From an uncultured Oscillospiraceae bacterium (GTDB lineage: Bacteria; Bacillota; Clostridia; Oscillospirales; Oscillospiraceae): 64,000 bases of DNA. The notes beneath the pieces are model-generated. The model did no database searches. It saw only the letters and a list, made by a program, of their open reading frames with translations, and was not told the origin of the DNA. Below, one piece after another: positions 45,553 through 53,927 of the stretch. The stretch is from the NCBI GenBank assembly GCA_934646005.1, contig CAKUED010000005.1, positions 1 through 64,000 on the forward strand, written 5' to 3'. Every line of letters begins with the position of its first letter. The stretch's first letter is position 1. The translations under genes were made by a program, and so were the position numbers.

Positions 45553-45573
45553 AATTCTCTTCCCCTGTATTCT

Positions 45574-46047
45574 TTATTTCTCGACTGTCAAAACCTTGTA
45601 TTTCATCATGCCCACCGGCGCTTCGATCTCCACAATGTCGCCGGGCTTATGCCCAAGCATCGCGCGGCCGAACGGCGAATCGTCGGAAATGCGGCACTCC
45701 ATGGGGTTTGCCTCCTGCGAGCCGACGATGGCATACAGCTCCTCATCGCCCGTCTCCATATCCTGCACCTTGATGGTGCAGCCAAGACCGATCGTACCGG
45801 CGGGTTCTTCGGATTCGTCGATGATGACAGCGTGGGCGAGAATATTCTCGACTTCGGCAATGCGACCGTAGAGCTTCGCCTGCTCGTTTTTCGCCTCATC
45901 ATATTCGCTGTTTTCCGAAAGGTCGCCAAAGGAGCGCGCCTCTTTGATCTGCTCGGCGACTTCCTTCTCGCGCGTCGTTTTCAGGTAATTGAGTTCCTGT
46001 TCCAGCTCTTTGAGCCGGAGCGTGCTGATCTTAAATTCCTTCGCCAT
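45574..46047 (-). CDS. greA: Transcription elongation factor GreA
   Basis: 157 residues from the ATG at 46045-46047 with GGAAGGA upstream. The N-terminal coiled coil (ELEQELNYLKTTREKEVAEQI, FGDLSENSEYDEAKNEQAKL with the acidic DLSENSEY tip) and the C-terminal globular domain (GCTIKVQD, ISDDSPFGRAMLGHKPGD) are standard. GreA restarts backtracked RNA polymerase. It leads a two-gene operon with lysS. Confidence 0.97.
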   Translation of the reverse strand: MAKEFKISTLRLKELEQELNYLKTTREKEVAEQIKEARSFGDLSENSEYDEAKNEQAKLYGRIAEVENILAHAVIIDESEEPAGTIGLGCTIKVQDMETGDEELYAIVGSQEANPMECRISDDSPFGRAMLGHKPGDIVEIEAPVGMMKYKVLTVEK

Positions 46048-46106
46048 GATGACATTCCTTCCAAAATCGAAATCTATTACTGGCAATTTGCCCGATAATC
46101 AGTGCG

Positions 46107-46135
46107 ATTATAGCCTGCAAGGTCGCCTGTGTCAA
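46107..46135 (-). promoter_or_regulatory. Consensus promoter of greA-lysS
   Basis: Minus strand TTGACA (46130-46135), 17 bp, TATAAT (46107-46112). The -35 box overlaps the stop codon of ctpA. Confidence 0.9.
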
Positions 46136-47319
46136 GCTATTTTATCCAGCAGAAGTTCCAGCGCCGCCTGAAGCTGCGCGTCGTCCTCCGCCGCGAGTTG
46201 GCTGTAATACAGCGCGGCGTAATTTTCGTCACTCAGGTCGATCTCCACATCCGGCGTGATGCCCACGTCCGTGAGGCTCTTGCCCTGCGGCGTAAAATAC
46301 TTGCCGGTGGAGATATTGAGGAACGACCCGTCGGAGAGCACAAAGCCGTTCTGGTAATTGCCCTTGCCGACCGTGTTCGTGCCGATGATCTCCGCCGCGC
46401 CGTATTCCTGAAGCGCGGCGGCAAAATATTCTGCCGCGGAATAGGAATCCTCATTCACGAGCACCGCCATCGGCAGCTCGACGCACGCAGCGTCCGAATA
46501 TTCCGTCTCTTCATTCCCCTGGAAATCCACGCTTTTGAAGATCACGCCCTCCGGCAGCAGATAGTCGAGCACCTTCACCAGCTCATCCTGATAGCCGCCG
46601 GGGTTGAAGCGCACGTCAAACAGCAGCGCCTTCGCGCCCGCGGCGCGCAGATCCTCGATGCAGGCAATGACCTCGTCGGAACAGCGGTCGTCAAAATTCA
46701 CGATGGAGATGTAGCCGACGCCGCCATCCAGCAGCTCGCCGGCAGTGACCGGCGTTTCGATCGTACCGCGCTGGACATCCACCTCCAGCGTTTCGCCGTC
46801 GCGCAGCAGCTCCATGTGCACGCTCGTGCCCGCTTCGCCGCGCACGATGTCGCGCGTGCCGTCCATGCCGAGCTCCAGTGTGGACTGCCCTTCCACACTC
46901 ACGATCACGTCGCCCACCTGAATGCCAGCCGCCTCGGCGGGGCTTCCGGCGGTCACGGTCTCGATGCGCATCCCTCCGGCGTCCTCGTCGGTGAGAATGG
47001 TCACGCCGATGCCGACGTAGGCGTTGTTGACCGTTTCCAGATAGTCCTGATACTCCGCCGCTGAGAGGTAGTAGCTCCAGCGGTCGCCGTTGGCGTCCAC
47101 GAGCGCGGCGGCTGCCGCGTCGGACATGGCGTCCTCGTCGTATTCATCGACAAAATAGTAGTCCATGTACTCCATGATCTCGTCGATCTTGCTGCCGGCA
47201 ACGGACTGCGCCTGCGGCACGGCGAGCTTCTGCGCCTCATGGAGCGTGATAAAAAACGTCGCGCCGATCGCGCAGACAAACAGGAACACGATCAGCAGGA
47301 CCTTGGGAAATTTCTTCAA
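46132..47319 (-). CDS. C-terminal processing protease CtpA (S41)
   Basis: 395 residues from a TTG at 47317-47319 (GAGGTG five bases upstream). An N-terminal membrane anchor (VLLIVFLFVCAIGATFFITL) is followed by a PDZ domain (about 95-180, GIGVTILTDEDAGG, AAGIQVGDVIVSVEG) and the S41 core: SIVNFDDRCSDEV, RFNPGGYQDEL, nucleophile in NEDSYSAAEYFAAAL and Lys in TNTVGKGNYQ. It trims periplasm-side proteins; in Clostridia and Bacillus relatives act on wall hydrolases and sporulation signals. It follows the M23 gene, beyond a terminator hairpin. Confidence 0.95.
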   Translation of the reverse strand: MKKFPKVLLIVFLFVCAIGATFFITLHEAQKLAVPQAQSVAGSKIDEIMEYMDYYFVDEYDEDAMSDAAAAALVDANGDRWSYYLSAAEYQDYLETVNNAYVGIGVTILTDEDAGGMRIETVTAGSPAEAAGIQVGDVIVSVEGQSTLELGMDGTRDIVRGEAGTSVHMELLRDGETLEVDVQRGTIETPVTAGELLDGGVGYISIVNFDDRCSDEVIACIEDLRAAGAKALLFDVRFNPGGYQDELVKVLDYLLPEGVIFKSVDFQGNEETEYSDAACVELPMAVLVNEDSYSAAEYFAAALQEYGAAEIIGTNTVGKGNYQNGFVLSDGSFLNISTGKYFTPQGKSLTDVGITPDVEIDLSDENYAALYYSQLAAEDDAQLQAALELLLDKIA

Positions 47320-47339
47320 GCGGGCACCTCATTTCGCGG

Positions 47340-47376
47340 AAAAATCTCCCCCACAGCCCAAATTCGGGCTGTGGGG
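47340..47376 (-). terminator. Terminator between the M23 and ctpA genes
   Basis: Minus strand CCCCACAGCCC with GGGCTGTGGGG, loop GAATTT, then GAGATTTTT. ctpA starts only 20 bp later with no visible promoter, so some read-through is likely. Confidence 0.8.
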
Positions 47377-47399
47377 CAGTTCTTATGCGGTGTTATGTT

Positions 47400-48665
47400 T
47401 TACGAAAGCGAGATGTAGTTCATCGGGTTCACATTCGAGCCGTTATAGAGGATCTCGAAGTGCAGGTGCGCGCCGGTCGTCCAGCCGGACATTCCGACGT
47501 GACCGATGACCTGCCCCTGCGTCACATAGTCGCCGACCGAGACCTCATTGCTTACCATATGCGCATACAGACTGGAATATCCGTCGCCGTGGTTGATGGT
47601 CGTATAGTAGCCGTTCGCCTCGCCATAGGACGATGCGGTGACCGTGCCGCTCTTGGTGGCATATATTTCGGTATTCATGCCGGAACCGAGATCGACGCCG
47701 GTGTGGTTGCTCTGATAGCCGTAGATCGGGTGTGTGCGCGGACCGTAGGCGCACGTTACGCCGTTTGACCACGCCAGCGGGAACAGGAAGCCGCCCGTCG
47801 CCGTTGCACCGGCGGAGTTGGGATTGGCTTTGTTGTTATTCGCTTTATTGAGCGCCGCAATGCGTTCTGCCTCTTCCTTGGAAAGCGCATTAAAATACGC
47901 CGTTTCCGTCTGCTTGATGGTCTTGCGGAGCTCGTCCTCCGCCGCCTCGGCAGCCTTATAATCCTCAGACAGCGCTGCATATTCCACCTGCATTTGCAGG
48001 ATCATCTTGTTCGATTCCTCGCGCTGCTGCTCCTGAAGCGTCTGCTGCTCGTTCAGCTCCTGCTCTGTCTGCTCCAGCTCCTGCCGCTGCTGCTCCAGCT
48101 CCGTGCGCTCTTTTTCGACCGCCGCCGTCGCCGCGGCAAGCTGCTCGAGAATGACCTGATCGGACTTGGCGATCTCACGGATCATGTCCACGCGGTCAAG
48201 AAGGTCGGAAAAGCTGCTCGCCTGGAACAGGATCGACCAGTACGAGACAGAGCCGGTCTCTTCCATCGAGCGCAGGCGCGTGCGGTACTGCTCCTGAAGC
48301 TGCGCCTCGGCCTTCTGCGCCGCCTCCAGCTCCTTCTGCTTTTCGGCGATCAGCAGGCTGTACTGCTGCACCTGCTCATGCAGGTTGTTGATCGTGGTGC
48401 GGGTGATCTCCATCTGCTGATCGAGGTCTGCCTTCTGCTCCACGAGCGTCTGCGTTTTGCTCTGGTTTTGCTGGATGCTTGCCTCCAGCGCGTTGCTCTT
48501 GGCTTTGATCTCGCTCTGCTCGGCGCGCAGCGCCTCCAGCTCTTTCAGAATTTCCTTGGAGCTTGCCGCGCCGACCACGAGCGTCAGCGCGTAGGCCACC
48601 AGCGACAGCAGCATCACGGCGGCAAGGATGATGCAAACCAGCCGTGTGAGTTTTCGTTGTTTCAT
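47400..48665 (-). CDS. EnvC-like murein hydrolase activator with M23 domain
   Basis: 421 residues. A signal anchor (LVCIILAAVMLLSLVAYALTLVV) leads to a coiled coil of about 230 residues (35-265, Gln/Glu/Leu-rich). The C-terminal M23/LytM domain (about 300-415) keeps the metal set: HTGVDLGSGMN (His, Asp) and HLHFEIL (His-x-His), so it may be an active endopeptidase. It lies directly after ftsX; FtsEX with a coiled-coil partner is the known way to switch wall hydrolases on at division. The arrangement mirrors FtsEX-EnvC and FtsEX-PcsB. Confidence 0.93.
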   Translation of the reverse strand: MKQRKLTRLVCIILAAVMLLSLVAYALTLVVGAASSKEILKELEALRAEQSEIKAKSNALEASIQQNQSKTQTLVEQKADLDQQMEITRTTINNLHEQVQQYSLLIAEKQKELEAAQKAEAQLQEQYRTRLRSMEETGSVSYWSILFQASSFSDLLDRVDMIREIAKSDQVILEQLAAATAAVEKERTELEQQRQELEQTEQELNEQQTLQEQQREESNKMILQMQVEYAALSEDYKAAEAAEDELRKTIKQTETAYFNALSKEEAERIAALNKANNNKANPNSAGATATGGFLFPLAWSNGVTCAYGPRTHPIYGYQSNHTGVDLGSGMNTEIYATKSGTVTASSYGEANGYYTTINHGDGYSSLYAHMVSNEVSVGDYVTQGQVIGHVGMSGWTTGAHLHFEILYNGSNVNPMNYISLS

Positions 48666-48676
48666 AGCGTCTCCTT

Positions 48677-49564
48677 TTAGACCTTCAGGAACTTTCGGAT
48701 GGACAGCAGACCGCCCAGAACGCCGACCGCGAGACCCGCGATGGCATACACGATGGCGACCAGCTCCACCACGTCCGCAAACGGAGCGACCTGGAAGAGC
48801 TTGAGCGTATCGACCTTGGTGATGCTGCTCTGCAGGAAGTCATACAGCCCCCATTGCAGGAAAAAGCCGATGAGCGAGCCGAACAGTCCGAGGATCAGAC
48901 CCTCGACCACGAACGGCAGGCGGATGAAGCTGTCGGTCGCGCCGACCATTTTCATGATGGCGATCTCTTCCTTGCGGTCATACATGGACAGCTTGACCGT
49001 ATTGGAAATGATGAACAGCGACACCACAAACAGCACCGCGATGATGATGGCGGACGCGATATTCATCACGCGCTGCACCATCTGGAAGCCGTTTGCGATC
49101 TCGTAGTGCGCGTTGACATCGCTCACACCGTCGATCTTTTTGATCTCCTCGACCGTCTGCTTGATGAGCGACGAATCCTCCAGCGTCACGACATAGCGGT
49201 CGCGGAACGTGCTGGCATCCAGCCCGTCAAACAGGCGCGAGTCCTGCTGCTCGTCCACAAAATCTTCCAGAGCCTGCTGGCGGCTGACAAACTCGGCTTT
49301 GCGGACGTTGGAGATCATATTGATCTGCGAGCCGACACTTTTTGCCTCCGCCGCAGAGTAGCTGTCGTCAATGTACACAAGGATCTGGTTTTCGCGCTCC
49401 AGATCGACGACCATGTTGTGCAGGTTATACAGTACCAGACTGAACGTGCCCATAATCAGCAGGCACGCGACCGTCACGCAGATGGATGTGACCGAGCGGA
49501 AGCCGTGCCGGAAGATGCCCCGGAAGCCCTCGCGCAGCAAATATCCGATATTATTCTTCTTCAT
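48677..49564 (-). CDS. ftsX: Cell division protein FtsX
   Basis: 295 residues. Four membrane helices (about 22-44, 168-192, 215-240, 262-288) and a large extracellular loop (50-165) between the first two. Motifs IGYLLREGFRGIFRHG at the start and EIAIMKMVGATDSFIRLPFVVEG before the third helix are FtsX marks. It couples ATP use by FtsE to the outer hydrolase. Start overlaps ftsE by 14 bp. Confidence 0.96.
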   Translation of the reverse strand: MKKNNIGYLLREGFRGIFRHGFRSVTSICVTVACLLIMGTFSLVLYNLHNMVVDLERENQILVYIDDSYSAAEAKSVGSQINMISNVRKAEFVSRQQALEDFVDEQQDSRLFDGLDASTFRDRYVVTLEDSSLIKQTVEEIKKIDGVSDVNAHYEIANGFQMVQRVMNIASAIIIAVLFVVSLFIISNTVKLSMYDRKEEIAIMKMVGATDSFIRLPFVVEGLILGLFGSLIGFFLQWGLYDFLQSSITKVDTLKLFQVAPFADVVELVAIVYAIAGLAVGVLGGLLSIRKFLKV

Positions 49565-50240
49565 TGATATAGTACCCGTCCATTCCGTCGCTGATGATAA
49601 GTCCGTCCTTGATGGCGACCACGCGCTTGGTGAAGCGGTTGACCAGCTCCTTCTCGTGCGTGACGACCATGACCGTTGTGCCCAGCGCGTTGATCTGCTC
49701 CAGCAGCATCATAATTTCTAGCGACCGCGCGGGGTCAAGGTTGCCCGTGGGCTCGTCGGCGATGATGACGCTGGGGTTGTTGACCAACGCCCGCGCGATG
49801 GCGACACGCTGCTGCTCGCCGCCGGAAAGCTCGCGCGGCAGGCGGCGGCCCTTATTTTCAAGCCCCACCAGGTCGAGCACATACGGCACGCGCTTTTTGA
49901 TCTCATTTTCCGACGCGCCGATCACGCGCATGGCGAACGCCACGTTATCATAGACATTTTTGTTGTCGATGAGCCGGAAATCCTGAAAGATAACGCCGAG
50001 CGTGCGGCGCAGATACGGCACGGCGCGCGGGCGAATTTTTTCCAGCACAAAGCCATTGACCGTCAGGCTGCCGCTCGTGGGCTTGAGCTCGGCGGTGAGG
50101 AGCTTGATGATGGTGGACTTGCCCGATCCCGAAGGACCGACCAGAAAGACGAACTCCCCGTCCTCGATCTTCATGGACACGCCGTTGAGCGCGCGCGTGC
50201 CGATCTCGTAGGTTTTCGTAACGTCAACTAATTCAATCAT
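49551..50240 (-). CDS. ftsE: Cell division ATP-binding protein FtsE
   Basis: 229 residues. Walker A GPSGSGKSTIIK, Q-loop GVIFQDFRLIDNKNVYDNVAF, signature LSGGEQQRVAIA, Walker B VIIADEPTGNLDP and H-loop MVVTHEKELV. The FQDFRL and NVYDNVA stretches are specific to FtsE. It forms FtsEX with the next gene. It follows a CdaR-type regulator by 34 bp with no terminator or promoter in between, so the regulator and ftsEX are probably on one mRNA. Confidence 0.96.
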   Translation of the reverse strand: MIELVDVTKTYEIGTRALNGVSMKIEDGEFVFLVGPSGSGKSTIIKLLTAELKPTSGSLTVNGFVLEKIRPRAVPYLRRTLGVIFQDFRLIDNKNVYDNVAFAMRVIGASENEIKKRVPYVLDLVGLENKGRRLPRELSGGEQQRVAIARALVNNPSVIIADEPTGNLDPARSLEIMMLLEQINALGTTVMVVTHEKELVNRFTKRVVAIKDGLIISDGMDGYYINEEE

Positions 50241-50274
50241 GGTATTCTCCCAAATTCAGTGCTTGTGGGCAGTC

Positions 50275-51369
50275 TTATGCGATGCGGTTCTCCCGGGAAA
50301 CAAGGTATTTTTTGACCATGAGCGCGACCTTAAAGATGATCGCGTCGTCAAATTCGCGCAGATCGAGCCCCGTGAGCTTCTTGATCTTTTCCAGACGGTA
50401 GACCAGCGTGTTGCGGTGCACGAACAGCTTGCGCGAGGTCTCGGAGACGTTGAGGTTATTCTCAAAGAACTTGTTGATCGTGAACAGCGTTTCCTGATCC
50501 AGCGTGTCGATGGAGTTCTTTTTGAATACCTCTGACAGGAAGATCTCGCACAGCGTGGTCGGAAGCTGATAAATGAGCCGCCCGATGCCCAGGTTTTCGT
50601 AGTTGATGATGGTTTTTTCGGTCTCAAACACCTTGCCGACCTCAATGGCGACCTGCGCTTCCTTATACGCATCCGCCAGCTCACGCAGGTGGTTCGACAC
50701 CGTGCCGATGCCGATGACCGTTTTGATGAACAGCTCGGACTTGAGCGTCTCCTCGATCTGCCGCGCGACCGCCGCGAGCTCCTCGCGCTCGGTGTTGGGC
50801 AAAATCTGCTTCACGAGCGCGATGTCCGTCTCGTTGATGCTCAGCACAAAGTCCTGCTGCCGGTCGGGGAACATCCCCGCGATCACATCGACCGCCGCGA
50901 TGTCCGCGCGGCTGACCTGCCGGATGAGGAACACCGCGCGCGGCACGTCGGTGACGAAGTGCAGCTCTTTGGCGCGGATGTAAATATCGCCGGGCAGGAT
51001 GTTGTCGGTGATGATGTTCTTGACGAACGTTCCCTTGTCGTGCTTTTCTTCGTAGTGGATCTTCGCACCGTTGAGCGCAACATATGCCATCACGCACAGG
51101 CTGCGCGCCAGCTCGTCGTCACCCTCGGCAAACACGGCGTAGTCAAAGTACGCGCTCCAGTTGACGAGCGGCTTGAAGGTCTTATGATCGACCGTGACGA
51201 TGGAGTCCGGCGTGCTGTTCAGGCGGATGACCGCCTCCGGCCACTTTTCGCCGATCATGGACGTATCGCTGCACGCGATGACGTTGCTGTCCGCGTCGAT
51301 CACGCCGATCACGCGGTCAGTTGCTTCTTTCATCTGAACGATCACGCTCTGGAACATACGGCTGGACAT
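50275..51369 (-). CDS. CdaR/PucR-type transcriptional regulator
   Basis: 364 residues from the ATG at 51367-51369 (AGGGAGGG). The N-terminal half starts with a CdaR-like sensory part (MFQSVIVQMKEATDRVIGVID, DSNVIACSDTSMIG), followed by a GGDEF-like fold region (about 180-275, with GIGTVSNHLRELADAYKEA). A C-terminal PucR helix-turn-helix ends the protein (LFTINKFFENNLNVSETSRKL, FVHRNTLVYRLEKIKKLTGLD). Family members sense sugar diacids or purine intermediates. Here it leads ftsE-ftsX-M23, so a link to wall or division state is a reasonable guess. Its ligand is unknown. Confidence 0.88.
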   Translation of the reverse strand: MSSRMFQSVIVQMKEATDRVIGVIDADSNVIACSDTSMIGEKWPEAVIRLNSTPDSIVTVDHKTFKPLVNWSAYFDYAVFAEGDDELARSLCVMAYVALNGAKIHYEEKHDKGTFVKNIITDNILPGDIYIRAKELHFVTDVPRAVFLIRQVSRADIAAVDVIAGMFPDRQQDFVLSINETDIALVKQILPNTEREELAAVARQIEETLKSELFIKTVIGIGTVSNHLRELADAYKEAQVAIEVGKVFETEKTIINYENLGIGRLIYQLPTTLCEIFLSEVFKKNSIDTLDQETLFTINKFFENNLNVSETSRKLFVHRNTLVYRLEKIKKLTGLDLREFDDAIIFKVALMVKKYLVSRENRIA

Positions 51370-51417
51370 AAAATCGCCCTCCCTATCATAATGCCTTTTA
51401 CACAAATGAGCATTGAC

Positions 51418-51446
51418 ATAATACTACATTTTCGGCATTATTGCAA
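51418..51446 (-). promoter_or_regulatory. Promoter of the CdaR-ftsEX operon
   Basis: Minus strand TTGCAA (51441-51446), 17 bp, TATTAT (51418-51423). The 199-bp gap 51370-51568 holds nothing else that I can support. Confidence 0.7.
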
Positions 51447-51568
51447 GTGCGTTTTGACATTTTATTTCAAAATCAGCCGTCTTTTTTGTGCTGTTTTAAC
51501 AGTTTTTCGTCAATTGCCCCAAATCATGAAACGTTTCTTCGTAAATTCTGCTTGTTCAGCGGTGTTTC

Positions 51569-52261
51569 TCATACTTTGGTGAAAATCACCGGGTCGATCT
51601 CTCGCACCTCGCCGCGCGGGAGGTCGCCGAGCTCGAGCGCGCCGAACTGTACGCGCTTGAGGTACGTCACCGGCAGCCCGCGCGAGGCGAGCATCCGGCG
51701 CACCTGGTGGTATTTGCCCTCCTGCACATCCACATAGCACTTCCCGTCCGCGATGGGGCGCAGCCGCGCCGGGAGGCACTGCGTGCCGTCCGCGAGCGTC
51801 ACGCCCTGCGAGAACGCTTCCACATCCGCCGCCTGCGCCGTGCCGTCGTGCTCGGCGTAGTAGACCTTCCACACGTCGCTTCGCGGGCTGATGAGCTTAT
51901 GCGCGAGCTGCCCGTCGTTCGTAAACAGCAGCAGCCCCTCGGTGTCTTTGTCCAGCCGCCCCACGGGCAGCGCGCCCAGCCGCCGCCAGCGCTCCGGCAG
52001 CAGCTCCATCACCGTGCGGCTGCCCGGCTCGTCGGTGGAGGTCACAAAGCCTTCCGGCTTGTGCAGCATGAGAAGCACCGTCCGCCGCAGCTCCACCGGC
52101 GCGCCGTCGAGCGTGACGTGTGCCGCATTTTCGTCAAATTTTTCTTCACCGCGCGTCACGACCGTGCCGTTTACCGTCACGCGCCCCGCGCGCAAAATGC
52201 CCTTCAGCTCCCGCCGGGACGCAATGCCCGCCTCGCTGAGGAGCTTATCGAGTCTCTGCAT
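51569..52261 (-). CDS. 16S/23S rRNA pseudouridine synthase, RsuA/RluB family
   Basis: 230 residues from the ATG at 52259-52261 (GGAGGTG). An S4 domain (MQRLDKLLSEAGIASRREL, AGRVTVNGTVV) precedes the catalytic domain with LMLHKPEGFVTSTDE, VGRLDKDTEGLLLFTNDG (nucleophile Asp) and EGKYHQVRRMLASRGLPV. It isomerises uridine in rRNA. It is close to RsuA in length; RluB-type sites are not excluded. Confidence 0.93.
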   Translation of the reverse strand: MQRLDKLLSEAGIASRRELKGILRAGRVTVNGTVVTRGEEKFDENAAHVTLDGAPVELRRTVLLMLHKPEGFVTSTDEPGSRTVMELLPERWRRLGALPVGRLDKDTEGLLLFTNDGQLAHKLISPRSDVWKVYYAEHDGTAQAADVEAFSQGVTLADGTQCLPARLRPIADGKCYVDVQEGKYHQVRRMLASRGLPVTYLKRVQFGALELGDLPRGEVREIDPVIFTKV

Positions 52262-52335
52262 GGGTCTCACCTCCGTGTCATATTTCCGCCCGCCTGCCCA
52301 TAGGTTGTACCACCTGAGAACAGGAGGGAAATAAT

Positions 52336-52836
52336 ATGGTGATCTTGACTGCCAAGGTATCCAAAGGAAAGCTCGCCGCGATCGTACTGCTCATTCTCTT
52401 TGTGGTCGTACTGCTCGCCGTGCTGCTGAAAAACGCCGATGAGCCCACGCCGGGCACGGACGGCGAACAGACCGTCTCCGCAAGCGAGGTCCGCACGAAT
52501 GAGGATCGCGTCGCGTATCTGGCGCAGTTCGGCTGGGAGGTCTCCGCCGAGCCGGTGCAGACGCAGGAGGTCCGCATCCCGACCGATCCGTCCGACGTGT
52601 TCGAGCGCTACAACGACCTGCAAATCGCGCAGGGCTTTGATCTGCACGACTACGCGGGCAAGACCGTCCGCCGCTACGTCTACGAGATCGAAAATTACCC
52701 CGGCGGCGACGGGCAGTATTACGCGACGCTGCTCATCTGCAAGGGTGCGGTGATCGGCGGCGACGTATGCGCGGCGGAAAAGGGCGGCGTGATGCACGGC
52801 TTCGCCATGCCGGAAGCCTCTAAAACCGCAGCATAA
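52336..52836 (+). CDS. DUF4830 family membrane-anchored protein
   Basis: 166 residues. One N-terminal membrane helix (LAAIVLLILFVVVLLAVLL), then an outer domain: YLAQFGWEVSAEPVQTQEV, DVFERYNDLQIAQGFDLHDY, YVYEIENYPGGDGQYYATLL and CKGAVIGGDVCAAEKGGVMHGF, the usual DUF4830 pattern. ATG at 52336 with AGGAGGG upstream. Function unknown. It faces away from rsuA and is followed by the FMN riboswitch unit. Confidence 0.85.
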   Translation: MVILTAKVSKGKLAAIVLLILFVVVLLAVLLKNADEPTPGTDGEQTVSASEVRTNEDRVAYLAQFGWEVSAEPVQTQEVRIPTDPSDVFERYNDLQIAQGFDLHDYAGKTVRRYVYEIENYPGGDGQYYATLLICKGAVIGGDVCAAEKGGVMHGFAMPEASKTAA

Positions 52837-52852
52837 AAATTTTTCCGTCCTC

Positions 52853-52881
52853 TTTACAACCCCCGCGCCCGGTGCTATAAT
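52853..52881 (+). promoter_or_regulatory. Promoter of the FMN riboswitch-ribU unit
   Basis: TTTACA (52853-52858), 17-bp C-rich spacer, TATAAT (52876-52881). Spacer resembles that of the promoter at 57191-57219. Confidence 0.85.
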
Positions 52882-52896
52882 GCGGGCAACTGAATA

Positions 52897-53021
52897 GACG
52901 TCTTCAGGGCAGGGTGTGATTCCCGACCGGCGGTGAGGCAGCCGAGGCTGTCAAGTCCGCGAGCGAAAGCTGAACCGGTGTGATTCCGGTACCGACAGTA
53001 CAGTCTGGATGGAAGAGGACG
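52897..53021 (+). promoter_or_regulatory. FMN riboswitch (RFN element)
   Basis: Conserved blocks are in order: GTCTTCAGGGCAGGGTG, TTCCCGACCGGCGGTGA, AGTCCGCGAGCG, AACCGGTGTGATTCCGGTAC, GACAGTACAGTCTGGATG and GAAGAGGAC closing P1. It binds FMN and lowers expression of the riboflavin transporter that follows. Confidence 0.97.
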
Positions 53022-53052
53022 GAGCTGCGCAGCCGCGCAGTCTCCACGCTGC

Positions 53053-53085
53053 GCCTGAAAGCATTGCTTTCAGGCTTCGTTTTTT
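53053..53085 (+). terminator. Riboswitch-controlled terminator
   Basis: GCCTGAAAGC and GCTTTCAGGC around ATT, then TTCGTTTTTT. It lies between the FMN aptamer and ribU and is the probable expression platform. Confidence 0.88.
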
Positions 53086-53101
53086 ATTCTAGGAGCATAT
53101 T

Positions 53102-53839
53102 ATGACCGAACTGTTACAAACCGCACAAAAAAATCTGACCTTTCTCGCCGTATGCCTTGCCATCACGGCGGTGCTCGTGCTGCTCGCGCGCCTGTTTGAG
53201 CGCATTCTGCCCGCCGAGGGGCGCTCGCTCTCTCCCGCGCGGCGGGTGAGCTTTGTGGCGCTGTTCGCGGCGCTGGCGAGCGTTTTGATGCTGCTGGAGC
53301 TGCCGCTGTTCTTCGCGCCCTCCTTTTATAAGCTGGACCTCAGCGAGCTGCCCGTGCTCATCTGCGCGTTTTACCTTGGACCGACGGCGGGCGTGGTGTG
53401 CGAGTTTCTGAAGGTCGTGCTCAAGCTCCTGCTCAAGGGCACGACGACCGCCTTTGTGGGCGATTTTGCGAATTTTGCCGTCGGCTGTTCGTTCGTGCTG
53501 CCCGCCGCGGTGTTTTACCGCAAATTTAAGAGCAAGCGCGGCGCGCTGCTGTCCATGGCGCTCGGCACGCTGTGCATGACCGTGTTCGGCAGTCTTTTTA
53601 ACGCGCTGTACCTGCTGCCGAAATTCTGCGAGCTGTACGGGATGCCGATGTCCGCCATTCTGGAGATGTCCGCCGCCGTGAACCCGGACATCACCAGCGT
53701 CGCCACGCTCGTGCTGTTTGCGGTCGTGCCGTTCAACCTGCTCAAGGGCGTGCTCGTCTCGGCGCTGACGTTCGTGCTGTATAAGCGTGTGGAGCGGCTG
53801 TTTTTCCGCGATATGCGCAGCGGCAAAGCGGCGCAGTAA
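53102..53839 (+). CDS. ribU: Riboflavin ECF transporter S component RibU
   Basis: 245 residues, six membrane helices. The S-component signature is VSFVALFAALASVLMLLELPLFF, then KLDLSELPVLICAFYLGPTAGVVCEFLKVVLKLL and DFANFAVGCSFVLPAAVFYRKFKSK. The FMN riboswitch and terminator directly upstream strongly support riboflavin as the substrate. It works with the EcfAAT module, not in this window. ATG at 53102, AGGAG upstream. Confidence 0.96.
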   Translation: MTELLQTAQKNLTFLAVCLAITAVLVLLARLFERILPAEGRSLSPARRVSFVALFAALASVLMLLELPLFFAPSFYKLDLSELPVLICAFYLGPTAGVVCEFLKVVLKLLLKGTTTAFVGDFANFAVGCSFVLPAAVFYRKFKSKRGALLSMALGTLCMTVFGSLFNALYLLPKFCELYGMPMSAILEMSAAVNPDITSVATLVLFAVVPFNLLKGVLVSALTFVLYKRVERLFFRDMRSGKAAQ

Positions 53840-53872
53840 TTGTGAATTTTTCCTGAAAAATGCTTTTTTCGG

Positions 53873-53901
53873 TTGACATCGGCGCACTTTTTTCGTAACA
53901 T
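53873..53901 (+). promoter_or_regulatory. Promoter of the PAP2 gene at 53928
   Basis: TTGACA (53873-53878), 17 bp, TAACAT (53896-53901). Confidence 0.65.
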
Positions 53902-53927
53902 ACAGTTTACGATTGTCAGGGAGGCGT

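Noticed and set aside
43321..46098. Plus-strand open frame of 925 codons opposite lysS and greA
   Set aside because: It spans two well-supported minus-strand genes and their junction; not a real gene.
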